From: Takakia lepidozioides | Lineage: Eukaryota > Streptophyta > Takakiopsida > Takakiales > Takakiaceae | NCBI GenBank assembly: GCA_030704615.1 | Contig: CM060732.1 | Coordinates: 81,677,171-81,741,170 of the forward strand | Direction of reading: 5' to 3' | DNA: 64,000 nt | Shown: positions 34,001 to 46,024 of the stretch, piece by piece | How positions within the stretch are numbered: position 1 is the stretch's first letter | Layout of the letters: every line of letters starts with the position of its first letter | Notes under the pieces: model-generated | Database searches by the model: none | What the model was told of the DNA's origin: nothing | What the model saw: only the letters and a program-made list of their open reading frames with translations | Position numbers and translations under genes: made by a program

Positions 34001-35588
34001 GCAACACAGGCAAAGTAAAGGATCCAGAAAACTGAAAACAAGTGGGAAGGGAATTTCAAGGAATTTGAAGGGAGATGAATAGCACATAGCGGAGGAAGGA
34101 AGATATAAGGAGTTGGCTTTCATAGTGAACTAGAAGTGAGAAATGATGTCATGACATTTACAAGAAATGTAAATCCTAAATTGACATACCCTTTGGGTAG
34201 GCCTATGAGCATAATATTGCTTTATGCTACTCTGTACAGACAGTAAGATTGGTGTCTGATCTAGGAACACTTCAGTTCTTGAGAGAGAAAATGAGCCACC
34301 TTGAGTGATTCTCCGCTGGAGATCCAGAAGCAATTGAAGCTGGTCCTGTTGAAGCAACAAATGCTGAACTAGAATTTCTCGTTCTTTGAAGCCCGTTGTC
34401 CCTCCCAGGCTACCATCCCTAGCTGCTGCTCCAGCTACCCCTGTGTCCATGCCAACTTCTTTCAGCCTTACTCCTCATAAGCTCTCCTGAAATGGTTTTG
34501 GTCAACACTTGGCTGATCCTTCCAAAAGATCAGACTATAATATCTCTTTCTTCATCCTGACTCTTAGTAACACCGAAAAAACCTGGGCACTATCATCAAC
34601 CCTCAAACTCTCACCGGACCAAGGGTAGCAGCAAACCCACTCCTGAAGCTCATAACAAGCTCACATTGGCAGGCTCAAGACATATGAAGAATAGACACAA
34701 TTGCCCAATGATCGGAAGGTGCTTCCCAGCATGCCAAAACGCATCTTCCTAAACCATGCCCTTAAACATGCCAATGCTGATCTGAAACGCAAGATCAGGC
34801 CCAGACCACTCTACATACGATCTGCTGAAAGCTCACCAATGTAGACTTTAGAACAAAGGGAAGAATACAAATGGCACAAATCGGGTATGCACGCTACCTC
34901 ATTATTACATTGCCTATCTTTGTTGTCGTACAGATAAAACATGATATTGAATCAGTAGCCAATGTGTGATTAGAATATTTGATCAATCAACAACCCACAG
35001 TCTCAAAGGCACTCAAGTGCGGTCAGTCTATCAAGGCATCAACATCAACATCAGATTTCGGCATCAATAGAGTATTCGGTGGAACCGGTGAACCACGCAT
35101 CTGCCCGCTGGGCAGATCAATCCGTCTATTATCTTTCCGTAATACTTTTACCTCTCCTTGTCCCCCTTTGGAGGTGGCAGCGTTGCACCACGTTCTTACT
35201 ATTGTACCAGACCTCATACTAACCCTCAGCAAATGAAGAAGCTCTTTAATGAATTTATGAAGTGCAGCGGTTCCAGACTCGACGCCAATTTGCCAACCCT
35301 ATTTCTTTGAAGAACTGTTGTAGGCCAAGTTCGATTCAGCTTACCAGTGGAAATACTTTGGTGTTGAACCAGCGAAATACAGGAAGAATGTTGGTACCAG
35401 CTCGCTATTTGCAAAGGAGGAGCCGATGTATGGGGAGAGCGGGACCAGCGCAACAGCGAGCAGATGGGAAGAGATGACTTTGCTAAACTGTGATGGAAAA
35501 TTCCAGTGAAGAGCGATCGGCCTGCTATATCTTTGGTGCGAATGAGAGCAAAAGACGAGTGCAGATGCGTGGCCAAAACTCTCGCCAT
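31054..35588 (-). CDS. STR12: Plastid PpiC-rhodanese protein, STR12 type
   Basis: Eight exons on the minus strand: 35588-35345, about 34473-34300, 33733-33639, 32777-32677, 32209-32099, 31807-31699, 31346-31296 and 31134-31054. All junctions are GT-AG and phases match, giving 321 residues; the exon 2 start is the least certain. Exon 1 is an S/H/R-rich plastid transit peptide (MARVLATHLHSSFALIR). A parvulin-type PpiC domain follows (EREILVQHLLL, ATEHSICPSKSEGGMLGW, PEFEEAAFNAPLNKLV). Then a rhodanese domain: QLVDVRELDE, KAYPLSQFGQWAP, active-site loop CHHGMR with Cys at about 279, and GGIHAYS. The same order and junction wording as Arabidopsis rhodanese-like/PpiC domain-containing protein 12. 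Expected roles are prolyl isomerisation and sulfur transfer in the chloroplast; the physiological substrate is unknown. The gene looks intact. Confidence 0.85.
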
Positions 35589-35664
35589 CGCTCTCCTCTC
35601 TCCCCTTGCTTTCTAACTTACCTACCTACCTACTGATTTTCTCGGGGATCCACACACAACCCAC

Positions 35665-35765
35665 AAAATGGTTTGCATGATCGGGAATTTGCTTTCTAAT
35701 GTGGCTTTGAATCCACAACCACTTGTAAGGCATCTTTATGCCACTAGGCCATTGAATGTTGCATC
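35665..35765 (-). repeat. tRNA-derived SINE-like fragment
   Basis: The minus strand carries an A-box-like GGCCTAGTGGCATAAAG and a B-box-like GGATTCAAAGCC about 40 bp later. AAGTGGTTGTGG precedes the B-box, as in the copy at 49.4 kb. The T-stem GTGG/CCAC still pairs, but the anticodon arm does not look functional. Confidence 0.5.
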
Positions 35766-36500
35766 CTAGTCACACTTATAAACCCTAACATTTACTAGGG
35801 CTTCGCGTTGCTCCGCACTGCTAGCGACGAATTCTGAGAACTACGGACAATTTTCACAAAAAGGACGGGGTCATCCGCACGGTGTTACATACACACATCC
35901 CATGTATTCATTGTTTCGTGCAAGAAGAATGGCAAGACCGAATGGCGTAGCCAATAAAACACAATCTCAAGACTATGGACTAAACGATAATCCCGTTAAT
36001 GCATTAATGCATAGAGTGGGGAGGTCTGCACCTGGATGTATATTAAGTATGGCTTGGCCAGTTTCCTACAAACAATATAGAGCATGGTGGGCGATGTGGC
36101 AGGTCTGCATCCCTTGGTACTTGGACTGGATGGGTTGGGATTGTGGGAAGGTGGTTGTCGATAAATCTTGAGTGAATTGTCACTCAGTTGGAGGACCCTG
36201 GTTGCCAGGCACAAAAACATGCATATGATGTATGAGGCCACAATGAGAGCGCTAGTAAAACATCAAGGCCACGAGGAATATGGAGGATGATCAGTTCCTT
36301 TGGCTCTGCTGGTAGGATCGAACTTGTATTCGGTAGTCAAATTTTAGCTTTCCCCCGCTCCGAGAGGTATGGCTCCTGGCCTCACTGATGATCACAGTGT
36401 GTGTGCCTTATGGTGTAAACAGGGTTTATTTTTTTTCCCCGAATAGTTTATTAATGAATTAACCAAGGCTTCATTTTTAAATTTCAAGAGGAGATATGGA
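35766..36500. other. Intergenic, no gene recognised
   Basis: Short frames without domains. The 5' flank of the STR12-type gene begins at 35589, so its promoter would overlap the SINE-like fragment; no clear TATA box is seen. Confidence 0.4.
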
Positions 36501-36511
36501 CTAGGCAGCAA

Positions 36512-36561
36512 TCGAGAGGAGCCCCTGCTACCGGATATACCGGATATAGGGCTCCTCTCGA
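36512..36561. repeat. Perfect hairpin, 13-bp arms
   Basis: TCGAGAGGAGCCC at 36512-36524 is matched exactly by its complement at 36549-36561. The loop contains CCGGATATA twice. It lies in intergenic DNA and could be a foldback fragment. Confidence 0.6.
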
Positions 36562-36759
36562 GAGCTACCGGACATAACCGTTTTCTATCCATTTGGAGCT
36601 GTGATATGAAGTTTTCATCCCCGCAGCAGGTAGGTAGGTAGTTAAAATCTAGTAGGTCGTAGAATACCACATATAGCACCCCTCCTCAAATCCAGTAGAA
36701 ACACGCCACGTCAGCGAGTCTGCTCTAAAAATCGGTTATGAACAATTTATGTTATTAAA

Positions 36760-36930
36760 CATATCAGCAAGGGCAGTCTCCAGAATGATAGTGTAATTCC
36801 AGCTTTCATCATGTCAGCATGGATCTCTTTCCCCCTTTTCAAGGGCTCCTATGCTTGCACACCCATTCAGAACACCAAGGATGGTGACCTTGTTGGGGCA
36901 TCACTCCCTCCCATTGCATCTGTTCATACA
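36760..36930 (-). pseudogene. PPR fragment abutting the UGT gene
   Basis: Minus-strand reading in shifting frames gives MYEQMQWEGVMP, then LNGCASIGALEKG and DMMKAGI, the P-L part of a PPR triplet. It is more diverged than the main cluster and begins two bases from the UGT stop codon at 36932. Confidence 0.65.
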
Positions 36931-36931
36931 T

Positions 36932-39925
36932 TTAAAAAAGTTTCCCTAACACCCCCATGTTGAACAATGATTCTTGCTGCAGAATCTTGTTCTGCAAATT
37001 TTGAGACTTGAGCTCCTCCACAAAGGCCTGCAAATTTTTAGTTGAGGATCCATTGTCTGCCACAGCCTTATGAGCCCAATCTTTCAGCTTCCCTACCCTG
37101 GTTCGAATTGCCATGCCCTCCTCCCCTCTCATCAGCTCCCTGACCACTCTCTCCACTTCTTTCTTCTCCACCACTCCATCTGCTCGTCGCTTGAATTCTA
37201 AAGCAATCTTTATTCCATCCACAATGTACCTGTGGCATAGAACGGTCAAAAGGGTGTTCTTACATAATTCTGACTTGGTCATATGGAGTCTGGATGACTG
37301 CCTCACTTTTTGAAAAAGAACAGACATTTCCATCCGTCTTTCACTGCCGACGCACCTTGACAGGAGAAAATGCAGAGACTTGCAAAGATAGAACGGAAGT
37401 TTTTTAAGTGTGATTCCCACCAACCATCATAACTCCAATGGCTTGCACCTCCGAACCTATGAGGCTAGGGTCTTTCAGCATGTTAAGGGTAAAACAGCAG
37501 ATTGAAGGTCAATCTACGTTAGAGCTCTCTGTCTACTAGATATTTGTCTGGCACAAAAACCTCAGCTCCAGAGAGGAACTTTGACCTGCAGTTCAGCATC
37601 TGCTCTGCCTCAATCGGCCAGGCGAGCAACGGATGGCCCACACAAACACTTTCCAACAACGAGTTCCATCCACAGTGTGTCAGAAAGGCCCCTGTTGATG
37701 GGTGGGAGAGCACTCGCAGCTGCGAAACCCAACCTGGGACTACCAGTCCCCTCCCCTTCATCCGCATTTCAAATCCTGGGGGCAGAGATGGATTATATCC
37801 ATGTCAAAACTAACCCTGGACCTGTGGCTCCACCTTTTGACAAGAAATTGTACATGTGCAATCATGCTACAAAGCTCCAGTAGCAGTCTAAGGAGATGCA
37901 TGCAGGTATGAGCACAGTATACAGTTGTAATATCTTGAAACCACAAGCTCTAAATCACACTATGTGTATCCTCAAGCATCAAGGAGTTCAAAGGCCTAAG
38001 CAAATTAACATAGAGGTGTTTTCGATACTGCTGTGTGTACCAACATTCCAAAGGGTTGCGATGACCTGGAGGGAGATATTCGGAAACGGATGGCTTTGCT
38101 TGACCTGCATGGGCGGGAGCTGAATCAGGTGGTCTAAGTACCCACAGGAAAGGCTGTTCGCTGGCTTCTAGCCCCAATGCTAGCTCATGGATCTGTTCAG
38201 CTGAGAGAGTAGCGCGGCTTCCATATGACACATAGAGAACCGAGGAAGGAGGTTGAGTGTCCAACCATTCTTCATACCAGCTCTCTGCTTTGCCATTTTT
38301 TATTATACTGGTGGCAGCCTTTTCAGCCAACAACAGCGGGCCAACCGGCACTGCCTTCCGCACCTACAATAAGCATGTTTCGTGAGTGTGGAGATGATTT
38401 ACTAGTAAGAAACTAAGTACTGACTATCTGCATGAATTACTTGCGCACAAACACCCAGCTTGTCCTTGGAGGTATGGAGAATATGTAGTGATCAGAAGAA
38501 TCTGTAAAATTGGAACCGAGATACATTAAACATTGTTACAGGGATCAAGAGATTGGTATAGGATCAGGCTGACCTTCACTCTCTCCTTACCGAGGACTTC
38601 ATCCCGAAGGGATTCAAAGCCCTGGTGGTCAAATTGCTCAAAAGTGTTGACCAGGATTATGTCAGCCTCTGGTAAGCGTTTTGCTGCATCTGCAGTGAAT
38701 TTGAATCTGCCACTCTCTGCATCTTCAAGTTGCAGTTCAGACGGCAGGTGCCGAGGGAGTAATGGTGGCAGGCCTGGGATAGACAGTTGAACATTCTTGG
38801 TGCTTGGAGTTATGGGTAAATGCTTTTCCAACAAGAGTGTTCGAACCTGCAGCAATGCAGACAAGCCATGAATGCAAAGTCGAACTTACCATTTCATGCA
38901 TCTTGGAAGTTGACCATCACTATTTAGTACTGCATACCAAGTGGGGGTACAGCAGTCTTGGTATCCATACTGAATCAAGAACAATTTGAAGGCCGCCAGA
39001 AGTAATAATCTTCTTGGATGTGGGCAGGGGCAGCTAACTAAATTTATTTGATTGCCTCCATTGATTACACAGATTTATTTTTGTCAAGATTTTGAAGAGT
39101 GTTCCCACAATCTCAAATAGCTGATTTATGAGGAGCCTGATCGCTAGTCCAAGTGTGGAGATTGATGATCTACCAAGAGGTTTCCATATGAAATCCAGAT
39201 AACCTTGCACATCCATCGTCAAGCTTAATGAAAGTTAATGGATACTTACCATGCACCAGGTCATTTACGACATCCTAGTATGTTAGTTTCCTGTGATAGC
39301 ACATCTACAAGCTAGCAAGAAAATCTAATCCGGTTCAGGACTGCAAAATAGGCGAGATGGCGGACAGGGGTGGAGGAGATGGTTGACTAGAAAGATTCCC
39401 AGGGTCGGAGTTGTAAAAACACAAACATGTTGGGGGATGAGTTCGTACCGATAACAGGAGAGACAAAAATGCCACACCTGCGGTGAACATACAATGCCTG
39501 GGAATGTTGAATTTGTTTGCCACATCTTGGGTCCATCCACCAAAGAAGTCCGATATAATACAGCAAGGAGCTGGCCCGAATCCAGAATCCAACCCTGATT
39601 TTGAGGACATGTTCGAGATAACACGCTGTAGGCATACAGCTAGTTTGTCGGGCGCGAGGCTCCACGAGAAGAAGCCCTCTGGGAAACCATCCCCCAGACC
39701 TACGAGTCGGTGGTCTATAGCAGGTTCAATCCCAAGTCTGGCTGCATGTCCTTCCTCCTGCAGCTGCTTAATGTGCGTGTCTACGCTCACCAAGCTCACA
39801 ATGACGCCAAGGGAAGCCAACTGCTTAGAAAATTGGAGCATAGGATTAGTGTGGCCAGGTACGGGGAATGGTATAATCACCACATGTGGTCTAGGTTCCT
39901 TCTGCGCTGACAAAGAGAGGGCCAT
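36932..39925 (-). CDS. Family 1 UDP-glycosyltransferase
   Basis: Five exons: 39925-39449, 38846-38580, 38363-38066, 37775-37586 and 37229-36932. All are GT-AG with matching phases, giving 509 residues. An in-frame upstream ATG at 39994 would add 23. Catalytic-type His is in PGHTNPM (H25) and an Asp lies in SDFFGGW. The 44-residue PSPG box (Trp363 to Gln406) contains THCGWNS and ends in EAEQ; a final Gln usually goes with UDP-glucose. The C-terminal exon reads IVDGIKIALEFKR, then VERVVRELM and NLQAFVEELK. The enzyme should glycosylate a small hydrophobic acceptor in the cytosol; the acceptor cannot be predicted. Intact despite surrounding PPR and repeat debris. Without exon 5 the gene would look truncated, because exon 4 reads through into a short false tail. 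Confidence 0.88.
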
Positions 39926-39994
39926 GGCTTTCGAACAGGGAAGATTGTGTGCTTGCAAGCAGTTTGAAGACAAACCCCAAGCAGCTTGCTGCAC

Positions 39995-40768
39995 ACTTAG
40001 GAAAAACCATGCGCTCGTTAAGAAGCCCTTTCCAAAGTGGTGAACTAGACTTCAGCTGTGCCGAGCACTTTTGCCACAAACTTCTGCGTACACAATGTTC
40101 TCTGTCCACACACAAATCTTATCAACATCAAAGATATGAAAGCAGACAAGGAGTAAAGATATTGAGAACTACCTGACTGCTTTCTCAGCTCTCAAGAAAA
40201 GGTCGAAAACAAATTATCGAGCACGGAAAGAAGTTTATGCACTTCGAGACCGGAAAATTCCATCTTTGGAAATTCAGCTCGAGACAGAAGTTTCCGAGGG
40301 AAGGAAACCATCTTATAAATATATATTAAGAACCACATAGGCACGACAGTGACAGACATCAAACAGGACAAAGGACTCGAACAAAAGTACCAAGGGGTTA
40401 AGCGTACCGCAACAATGCAGTAAGATCCAAGGTTTTAAATCAAGCCCAAGCAAAGAAATGCAGATGTCAACTAACAACATTGACAATGGCTAAGAAAAAA
40501 TCGAGTCCCACTGACGATAACTCCTTACAATTACAATAGCAATGCAAGGTAGTAAGTACTGGATTTGCACCTAACGTAATCGCTGTGAGCTTCAGCTGCA
40601 CACTCGCTGCTTTCAAGCGCACACAACCGTCCTGCAATTCTGGAGTTCCGTCTCGTCGCTCTCCAAAGACTTGCCGCCTTTAATGGACAACTCCTGACAT
40701 CATGACGGTGCTCCTCACCTACTTATTACACGGAGACCCCAGTGGCCTCGTAAGCTTAAGACCAAAAA
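39995..40768. other. 5' flank of the UGT gene, no other gene seen
   Basis: This stretch must hold the UGT promoter and 5' UTR. No unambiguous TATA element or coding region is apparent. Confidence 0.4.
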
Positions 40769-40985
40769 ACATTTCCGGCAGTCCGGGCAGGTCCCAACGG
40801 CCTGCTACGACCAGGAAAACATTCCGGCCAGTCCGAGCAGGTCCAAAAAAGTTGAAGACGATGACGTGGTGACGAAACGTGGCGACGATGACGTGTTGAT
40901 GATGATGTGGCGACGATGACTTGGCACTATGACACCCTATATCTGCTCTATGCTAAACTAGCTTCCGACCTTGTCACTAGAGCTT
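40769..40985 (+). repeat. Dispersed repeat, also at 54.3 kb inverted
   Basis: A CATTTCCGGC-AGTCCG-GCAGGTCC block is duplicated at 40769 and 40818. The following GACGATGACGTGG-rich stretch and CTATGCTAAACTAGCTT at about 40960 match the minus strand of 54295-54400 (CTACGCTAAACTAGCTCTCG). Both are probably pieces of one dispersed repeat. Confidence 0.5.
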
Positions 40986-41043
40986 TATGGTAATAAGCAA
41001 TGCGTGATAGAAAGTTGACATGAAGAGATACTGACCACAATAT

Positions 41044-41125
41044 CATTGTGGGTAGCTGAGTTGGATAGAGCACTTAGTGCCACCTAGGGCATTTTGGTTC
41101 AAATTGGTCCCCTTCCCTTAGGCGG
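41044..41125 (+). repeat. tRNA-like sequence, probable SINE head
   Basis: TAGCTGAGTTGG fits an A-box and GGTTCAAATTGG approximates a B-box about 50 bases on. The D-arm GCT/AGC and an anticodon-like stem CTTAG/CTAGG pair. The T-arm does not pair and the anticodon loop is short, so it is not a functional tRNA. It is a different type from the 35.7 and 49.4 kb copies. Confidence 0.45.
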
Positions 41126-41785
41126 TGTCTCATAAGCTTTGTGATCGGCACCTCACAGTGGGGTTACTTTAAAAGAGATCATTTTTCCCTCTCACTGTAC
41201 TCAAAAGGCTTGATTAGTGAGCCTGGTCACTCCTGTGTTTTCCTTTCTCTTAAAATAAATAGCGCCGCATACTTGTGATGGAATTAAGATAGGTGGTCAG
41301 GATGAAGGGCTGATGATGAACTTATTAGATGTGAAAGCTGTGAACTTGTATCAAGTTTTGTGAAATGCAAAATGTAAATGCAAAATAAAGATGGAATCTT
41401 TGGGAAGAAGGTATGAAAGGGAAAGGAAAAATGAACAAAACCCACGGAACGGGAAAGGAATCGAGGCAATCAAGTGTAGAAGCAAGCAAGAGGGATGAAG
41501 AGATCATTGGGAGTCTCTCTCTCACCGCAAACTACGGAGCTCCCACATTGCCCGCCGCTATTTGTATTTACTATACATAATATAATCTTGTAGGTGAAGA
41601 CATAGTAAAGTATATTGGATCTGTCCACTTGGAGTTTTTCCATCCAAAAATTGAATGTAACCTGGATGTACATTTGAGAAGGTTACTAATGAAACCACTA
41701 ATGGAAAATGGTTTGTGCAGCCACTTTCACCTAATGTATTCCACTTTTAACATAAATCTACAAATGTCTCATCCTGTTATAAAGA

Positions 41786-42002
41786 ACGTGGTATGGAGGC
41801 TTTGGAGACCTATGATCAAATGGTGGGGGAAGGGGCGAAGCCCAACCACATCACGTTTTTGTGCATTTGCAATGCATGTGCAAGCCTAGCAGCTCTGGAA
41901 AAGGGCACAGAAGTCCATGGCAACATTGTCAGAGCTGGAATTTTACCAAATGTCATTCTGAACAATACCTTCGTGGACATGCACATGCAAAATGTGGGTG
42001 CA
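41786..42002 (+). pseudogene. PPR triplet fragment
   Basis: MEALETYDQMVGEGAKPNHI, then CNACASLAALEKG, HGNIVRAGILPNVIL and NNTFVDM match one P-L-S unit of the cluster. A three-base insertion and a frame change break it at HMQNVG, after which unrelated sequence follows. It is an isolated fragment about 30 kb from the main cluster. Confidence 0.75.
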
Positions 42003-44878
42003 CCCTATCCTACTGATTTGTTGTTGTGCTGGAACACTAGCAAACGTAGAAAGACATACGCATTTTACATCTGTTGCTATCTTCAGTGCATATGTAGTGT
42101 CATTTGCACTTTGTCAGACTATTGTTTGAAGAGCCGGATTTTGGGACTCCGGTGCTATATTGTATATTTGACTGGCAGCAGTTTAAGAAAAGCTCTTACA
42201 TCAACTGTTGTCTTTAAGTGCCTATGTTTTGTCGTTTGCACTTGCTGACTTTGTTCTTTCATGTGATTCTTGCCTCTGAATAAAGCATTCATTTGCAGAG
42301 TCATTTATTGTCTATTCGGTGACTTGTGGGGCCGGGCGAGGGGAGACAAGAAGCCCAATCCCTGCGACTGCGGGCCGGCAAAGCCGCCACGGGGGGTGAG
42401 GCAGGGGGCGGGGCGGGCCACGCAGGCACACCCGCCCAGGGAGCATTCAACTCACAGGCCTTTTCTATTACTTGGCTATGTGTATGCAGGAGAGAGGGCA
42501 CAGGTGTCACATTCATTCCGTTAGCCGACAGTTGCACACGTGCAACAGTTCAAAGCTGAGAGGTGTTTGTCCCACACATGGATAGAAAAGATGAGGTTAA
42601 CTCACTGCCTGGTTCAGGAGTTTTCAATCGGATCCTGATTGGCATCACGATTTGTAGAGGTTGGAGAGAGAAATTGCGGAACCAAGAGGAGGGATGGATG
42701 AGTATGCTGAAACTAAAGAGAATATAGCAGCTATGAGTGCGAGGGGTGGACATCAGTAATAACCAGACTGACAATATCGAATCCTCTACACCCGAGCTTG
42801 ACCGCAAGCTGCACTATGCGCGCATTAGGCAACCATCTACATCAGTGTCGGTAGATGGCTTGACACAGCTGAGGCTCATCCATGACAAAATGCTTCGCTT
42901 CTGGAAGATATGTGGACGAGCTTGTCATGTTGTCTGCCTGTACGACGTGCTTCCTCGTCACGCTTATTCCCTTATGCATGTGACTCGTTCAACTTGACCC
43001 TCCCTCAAGGATCAACTGAGAGAGCGAGATGGGTCCAAAGGGCTTGCATAAGTAGGCAAGCTTAAGTGATTCTGTGAGGTATGCATAGCGCCTGTCACTC
43101 ATGTGTGCAATCTATGTATGCCAAGCTTTAAACAGATTGAGGGTGATCAATGCCAGAGCAGAAAGAGAACGGAAAACCCAGTACTATTGTGGAAATGTAT
43201 GATCCTACAGCATGTCTACCGTTGTCCGACGACTGCAAGGATCAACATCGCAGAATCTCCCTCAAGTAAGAACATTGCAGCTGGGTTGTCTTCTGTTGTT
43301 TATCGACATTTGCGCCATATCGGGTGAACAAACTCATTTCCACCAATGCTGAAAGATGTAATTCCTGAAGGCTGTTATTTGGAAGTGTACAGCACTGCAA
43401 CCTTGACATAAGAGTGACAAGACAGTGATATTTTTGACAGATTTAGGGCAACTGCGAGTAAATCTGTCATACCCTGATCTTTGGGTAGGGATTAGGGCCT
43501 AGTTTCCAGCTTCAAAGACCCCTCTTCCAGATGGGAGAAGAGATCGTTGTGGAAAGCGGGAAGGAGGCAACTTATGGAAAGTTTACTTGTTACTTGTCAC
43601 TTGTCATGACAATCTGCTTTCCCCAGTAGGCCGGCCCTATCGCTGGTTTCAATCTTCTTTTGGATTTGATAACATTTCAGTTGCGTTGGAGTTCAAGTTG
43701 CATTGATTTTTTTGATATTTTCCTGTGGCCATAGATTGGTCATAGTGTTGCAACGGCCTTGCCATAGGGTTGAGGTCAATGTTGCAATCTGTCAGTGAAG
43801 CGTTGTGCAGGCTACAAAGTTGTGAAATGGATGTAAAAGTGCACTTCAGACTACTGGGTGCCACCATCTTCCATTTTTAAAAGAAATCTATCCATTGGTC
43901 TTCACTCATGTACATAAACAATGATGCTCCCACCTCTTTCACAAACTCCCGATAAACGACGTAGTGAATATGGACAGCTCAAATCATTCACCTTTAGTCG
44001 GCATCCTCGAGGCAGTAATTTCAAACAATGTCATTTTGGTGGCCGAAGTCGTCTACTCTCTCTGCTACACTCGAGTCTCTTTGCAAATAGCGAATATCGA
44101 ACATCAGAGCCTGCCCAAAACACCACAGCTCTCATCCCAATCAATGACCCACCTAGGTACGATTACGGAGTTGGTCAACACGCCCCAGTACTACTTCAAT
44201 GCACAATCTAGCATCGAGATTATCAAAGAGGGCCGCGGGATTTTTTAACGGCTTATGATCTTTGTGAAAGGAAGCGAATCTACAGGGCATAGAGATTGTT
44301 GAATCATGCGAAAAATACAAATCTGAACTTGAATAAACAATCTGACTCCAGTTGCTGCAACCGGCCACCAAACAATCCAAATGTTGCAAGGCAAGAGGAA
44401 AAATATTGGGAAACAATCGTGATCATGCAAGGTGGGAGATTCAAAAAATAGTTAAACTTTCGAGCTCACTTCGAGCTTTCTTTGAATCAGTGTTTAAATT
44501 GCAGGGAATATTCCTGCTCACTCCAGCAGATGATTTCCCCTATTGTACAAATCTACGGTATGATGGGTCAATTTTTTCCCACTGCTGGTTTTTCATTGAG
44601 CCTCGTGAACAAAATTCGGTACCCGGAACTACTGTTCAAAAGCGTCAAATGTGGCGCTACAATTGCGTACTGACTACGAAAAACTTCTCCGACAAACCTG
44701 AAGTTGACGGATTGCATGATGTTTGGGTTGTATTGGTTTTGATGCATAGCTCTACCAACGTCAAGCCCTGCTCCCTAGCTGGGTTGACAAAAAAGACGTC
44801 CCCATTGAAGTCAGCCATTTACATGTTACTGACAAGGAAACACGGGCGGAGAGAGGGCGGAGAAGGGACGTTGAATGG
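42003..44878. other. Intergenic, with a GC-rich patch
   Basis: A patch at about 42325-42445 is far richer in G and C than its surroundings, with GGGGGCGGGGCGGGCC. I recognise no gene, RNA or element in the remaining sequence. Confidence 0.4.
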
Positions 44879-45400
44879 CTAGTTGCAAAAATCGCGGTTG
44901 ATGTGGTTGGAGTAGTCAAGCGTTCCAGCACCTTCCCATCCCATCCAGTCCTCCCAGTCCTCCCAAGAATTGTCTCCAACTCCCATGAAGCTCTCACCCT
45001 CGACTTCCCGGAATTCCCACTGTGCTTCCCCATTAAGAAGATCCTCATAAGCTCTATGAATTTGTTGACACTTCGTCTCGCAGTCCTTGTCCCTGCACAC
45101 ATCCGGGTGAAATTTAAGGGCGAGGATGCAATATGCTTTCTTGATCTCCGTCTTAGATGCACTTGGACCTACTCCCAAAGTCTTATAACAATCTTCGGTC
45201 ACAACTCCGTTCGCAAACGCTCTTGCTACCAAACCACGGCAATAACTTGCACCGCTCTCTTGTCCCCAACTTACTCCAGCAAAATGGCTTAGAGTGGAAT
45301 TGGAAAGTGCTTCTCCTCGGAATGAGCTCATGCTTAGTCGTTGTATAGTACTCATGCTACTTCCAACCATCGAACACGCGTGAGCCATAATTCTTCGCAC
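44879..45400 (-). CDS. J8: Plastid J-domain protein, DnaJ 8 type
   Basis: A single exon encodes 173 residues. The first 60 or so are S/R/A-rich, as for a plastid transit peptide. The J domain (about 70-125) reads CYKTLGVGPSASKTEIKKAY, then ALKFHPDVCRDKDC with the HPD tripeptide that stimulates Hsp70 ATPase. The C-terminus EDWMGWEGAGTLDYSNHIN closely follows the end of Arabidopsis chaperone protein dnaJ 8 (EEWMGWEGAGTRDYSSHVN), which supports the assignment beyond the J domain. It has no Gly/Phe or zinc-finger region, so it is a type III (DnaJC) co-chaperone. J8 is linked to chloroplast Hsp70 function in Arabidopsis. The start at 45400 is the first ATG of the frame. Confidence 0.88.
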   Translation of the reverse strand: MRRIMAHACSMVGSSMSTIQRLSMSSFRGEALSNSTLSHFAGVSWGQESGASYCRGLVARAFANGVVTEDCYKTLGVGPSASKTEIKKAYCILALKFHPDVCRDKDCETKCQQIHRAYEDLLNGEAQWEFREVEGESFMGVGDNSWEDWEDWMGWEGAGTLDYSNHINRDFCN

Positions 45401-45624
45401 TGATCTGTTCCAACTTCTGCTTTCCTGATCTCACCCAACCCAACTATCTGTACCCTTTCTATCAACGAAATTCTCCAAGTCCCTCCTCGAATCTACAAAG
45501 AACTCTACAACGTGTGATCTGTGAAGAGAGATCTACACTGGGACTCGGAAAACAACAAAGATTGGACGCAGAAACACAGAAACGAGCACAACTTCGAGTG
45601 AGAAAGGAGCCGAGGATTTGTGCC

Positions 45625-45633
45625 CTTTTATGG
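45625..45633 (-). promoter_or_regulatory. Candidate TATA box for the J8-type gene
   Basis: CCATAAAAG on the minus strand, about 225 bp upstream of the ATG at 45400, would place transcription start near 45600. Position and sequence are suitable, but there is no other support. Confidence 0.35.
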
Positions 45634-46024
45634 CATGCGACTGAGCAGTTCGTTGCATCCTAAACGGCAGCTGGATGTGGTGGGCCCCGCCAGCGGCTGC
45701 AGCCTAGGCGGCCCTGCTTCCCAGGGGGTAACTTAGACCCCGCGGGTGAGATGTGCACGGAATTCTACCCCTAGGGCGGCTAAGAGTTTCTTTTTTCTTT
45801 AAAAAAAGAAAAAGAAACTTGGGAGCGACAACTCACAATTCAAGCAGAAATCAAGTTGAGATTTAACAGCGAGTCTATACGTCTATACAGTAATTAATTA
45901 ATCAAAAAACCTTTCACCCTCTTGACTCTTGACCATAGAAATTCGTAGAACAACACGTGTTGACTAAGGACTAACTATAGGACAAAATATTATATTTATT
46001 TATGATAAGACCAGCGGTTGCGCT

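Noticed and set aside
34480-34850. Possible LINE endonuclease trace within intron 1 of the STR12-type gene
   Set aside because: A few suggestive residues on the minus strand, but frames are broken and no catalytic motif is visible.
37519-37585. Apparent early stop in the UGT gene after the PSPG box
   Set aside because: A GCAG/GTCAAA donor at 37586 and a CACAG/GTAC acceptor at 37229 join in phase to a normal UGT C-terminus, so the gene is complete.
41044-41125. Functional tRNA gene
   Set aside because: The T-arm does not pair and the anticodon loop is short; it is better explained as SINE-derived.
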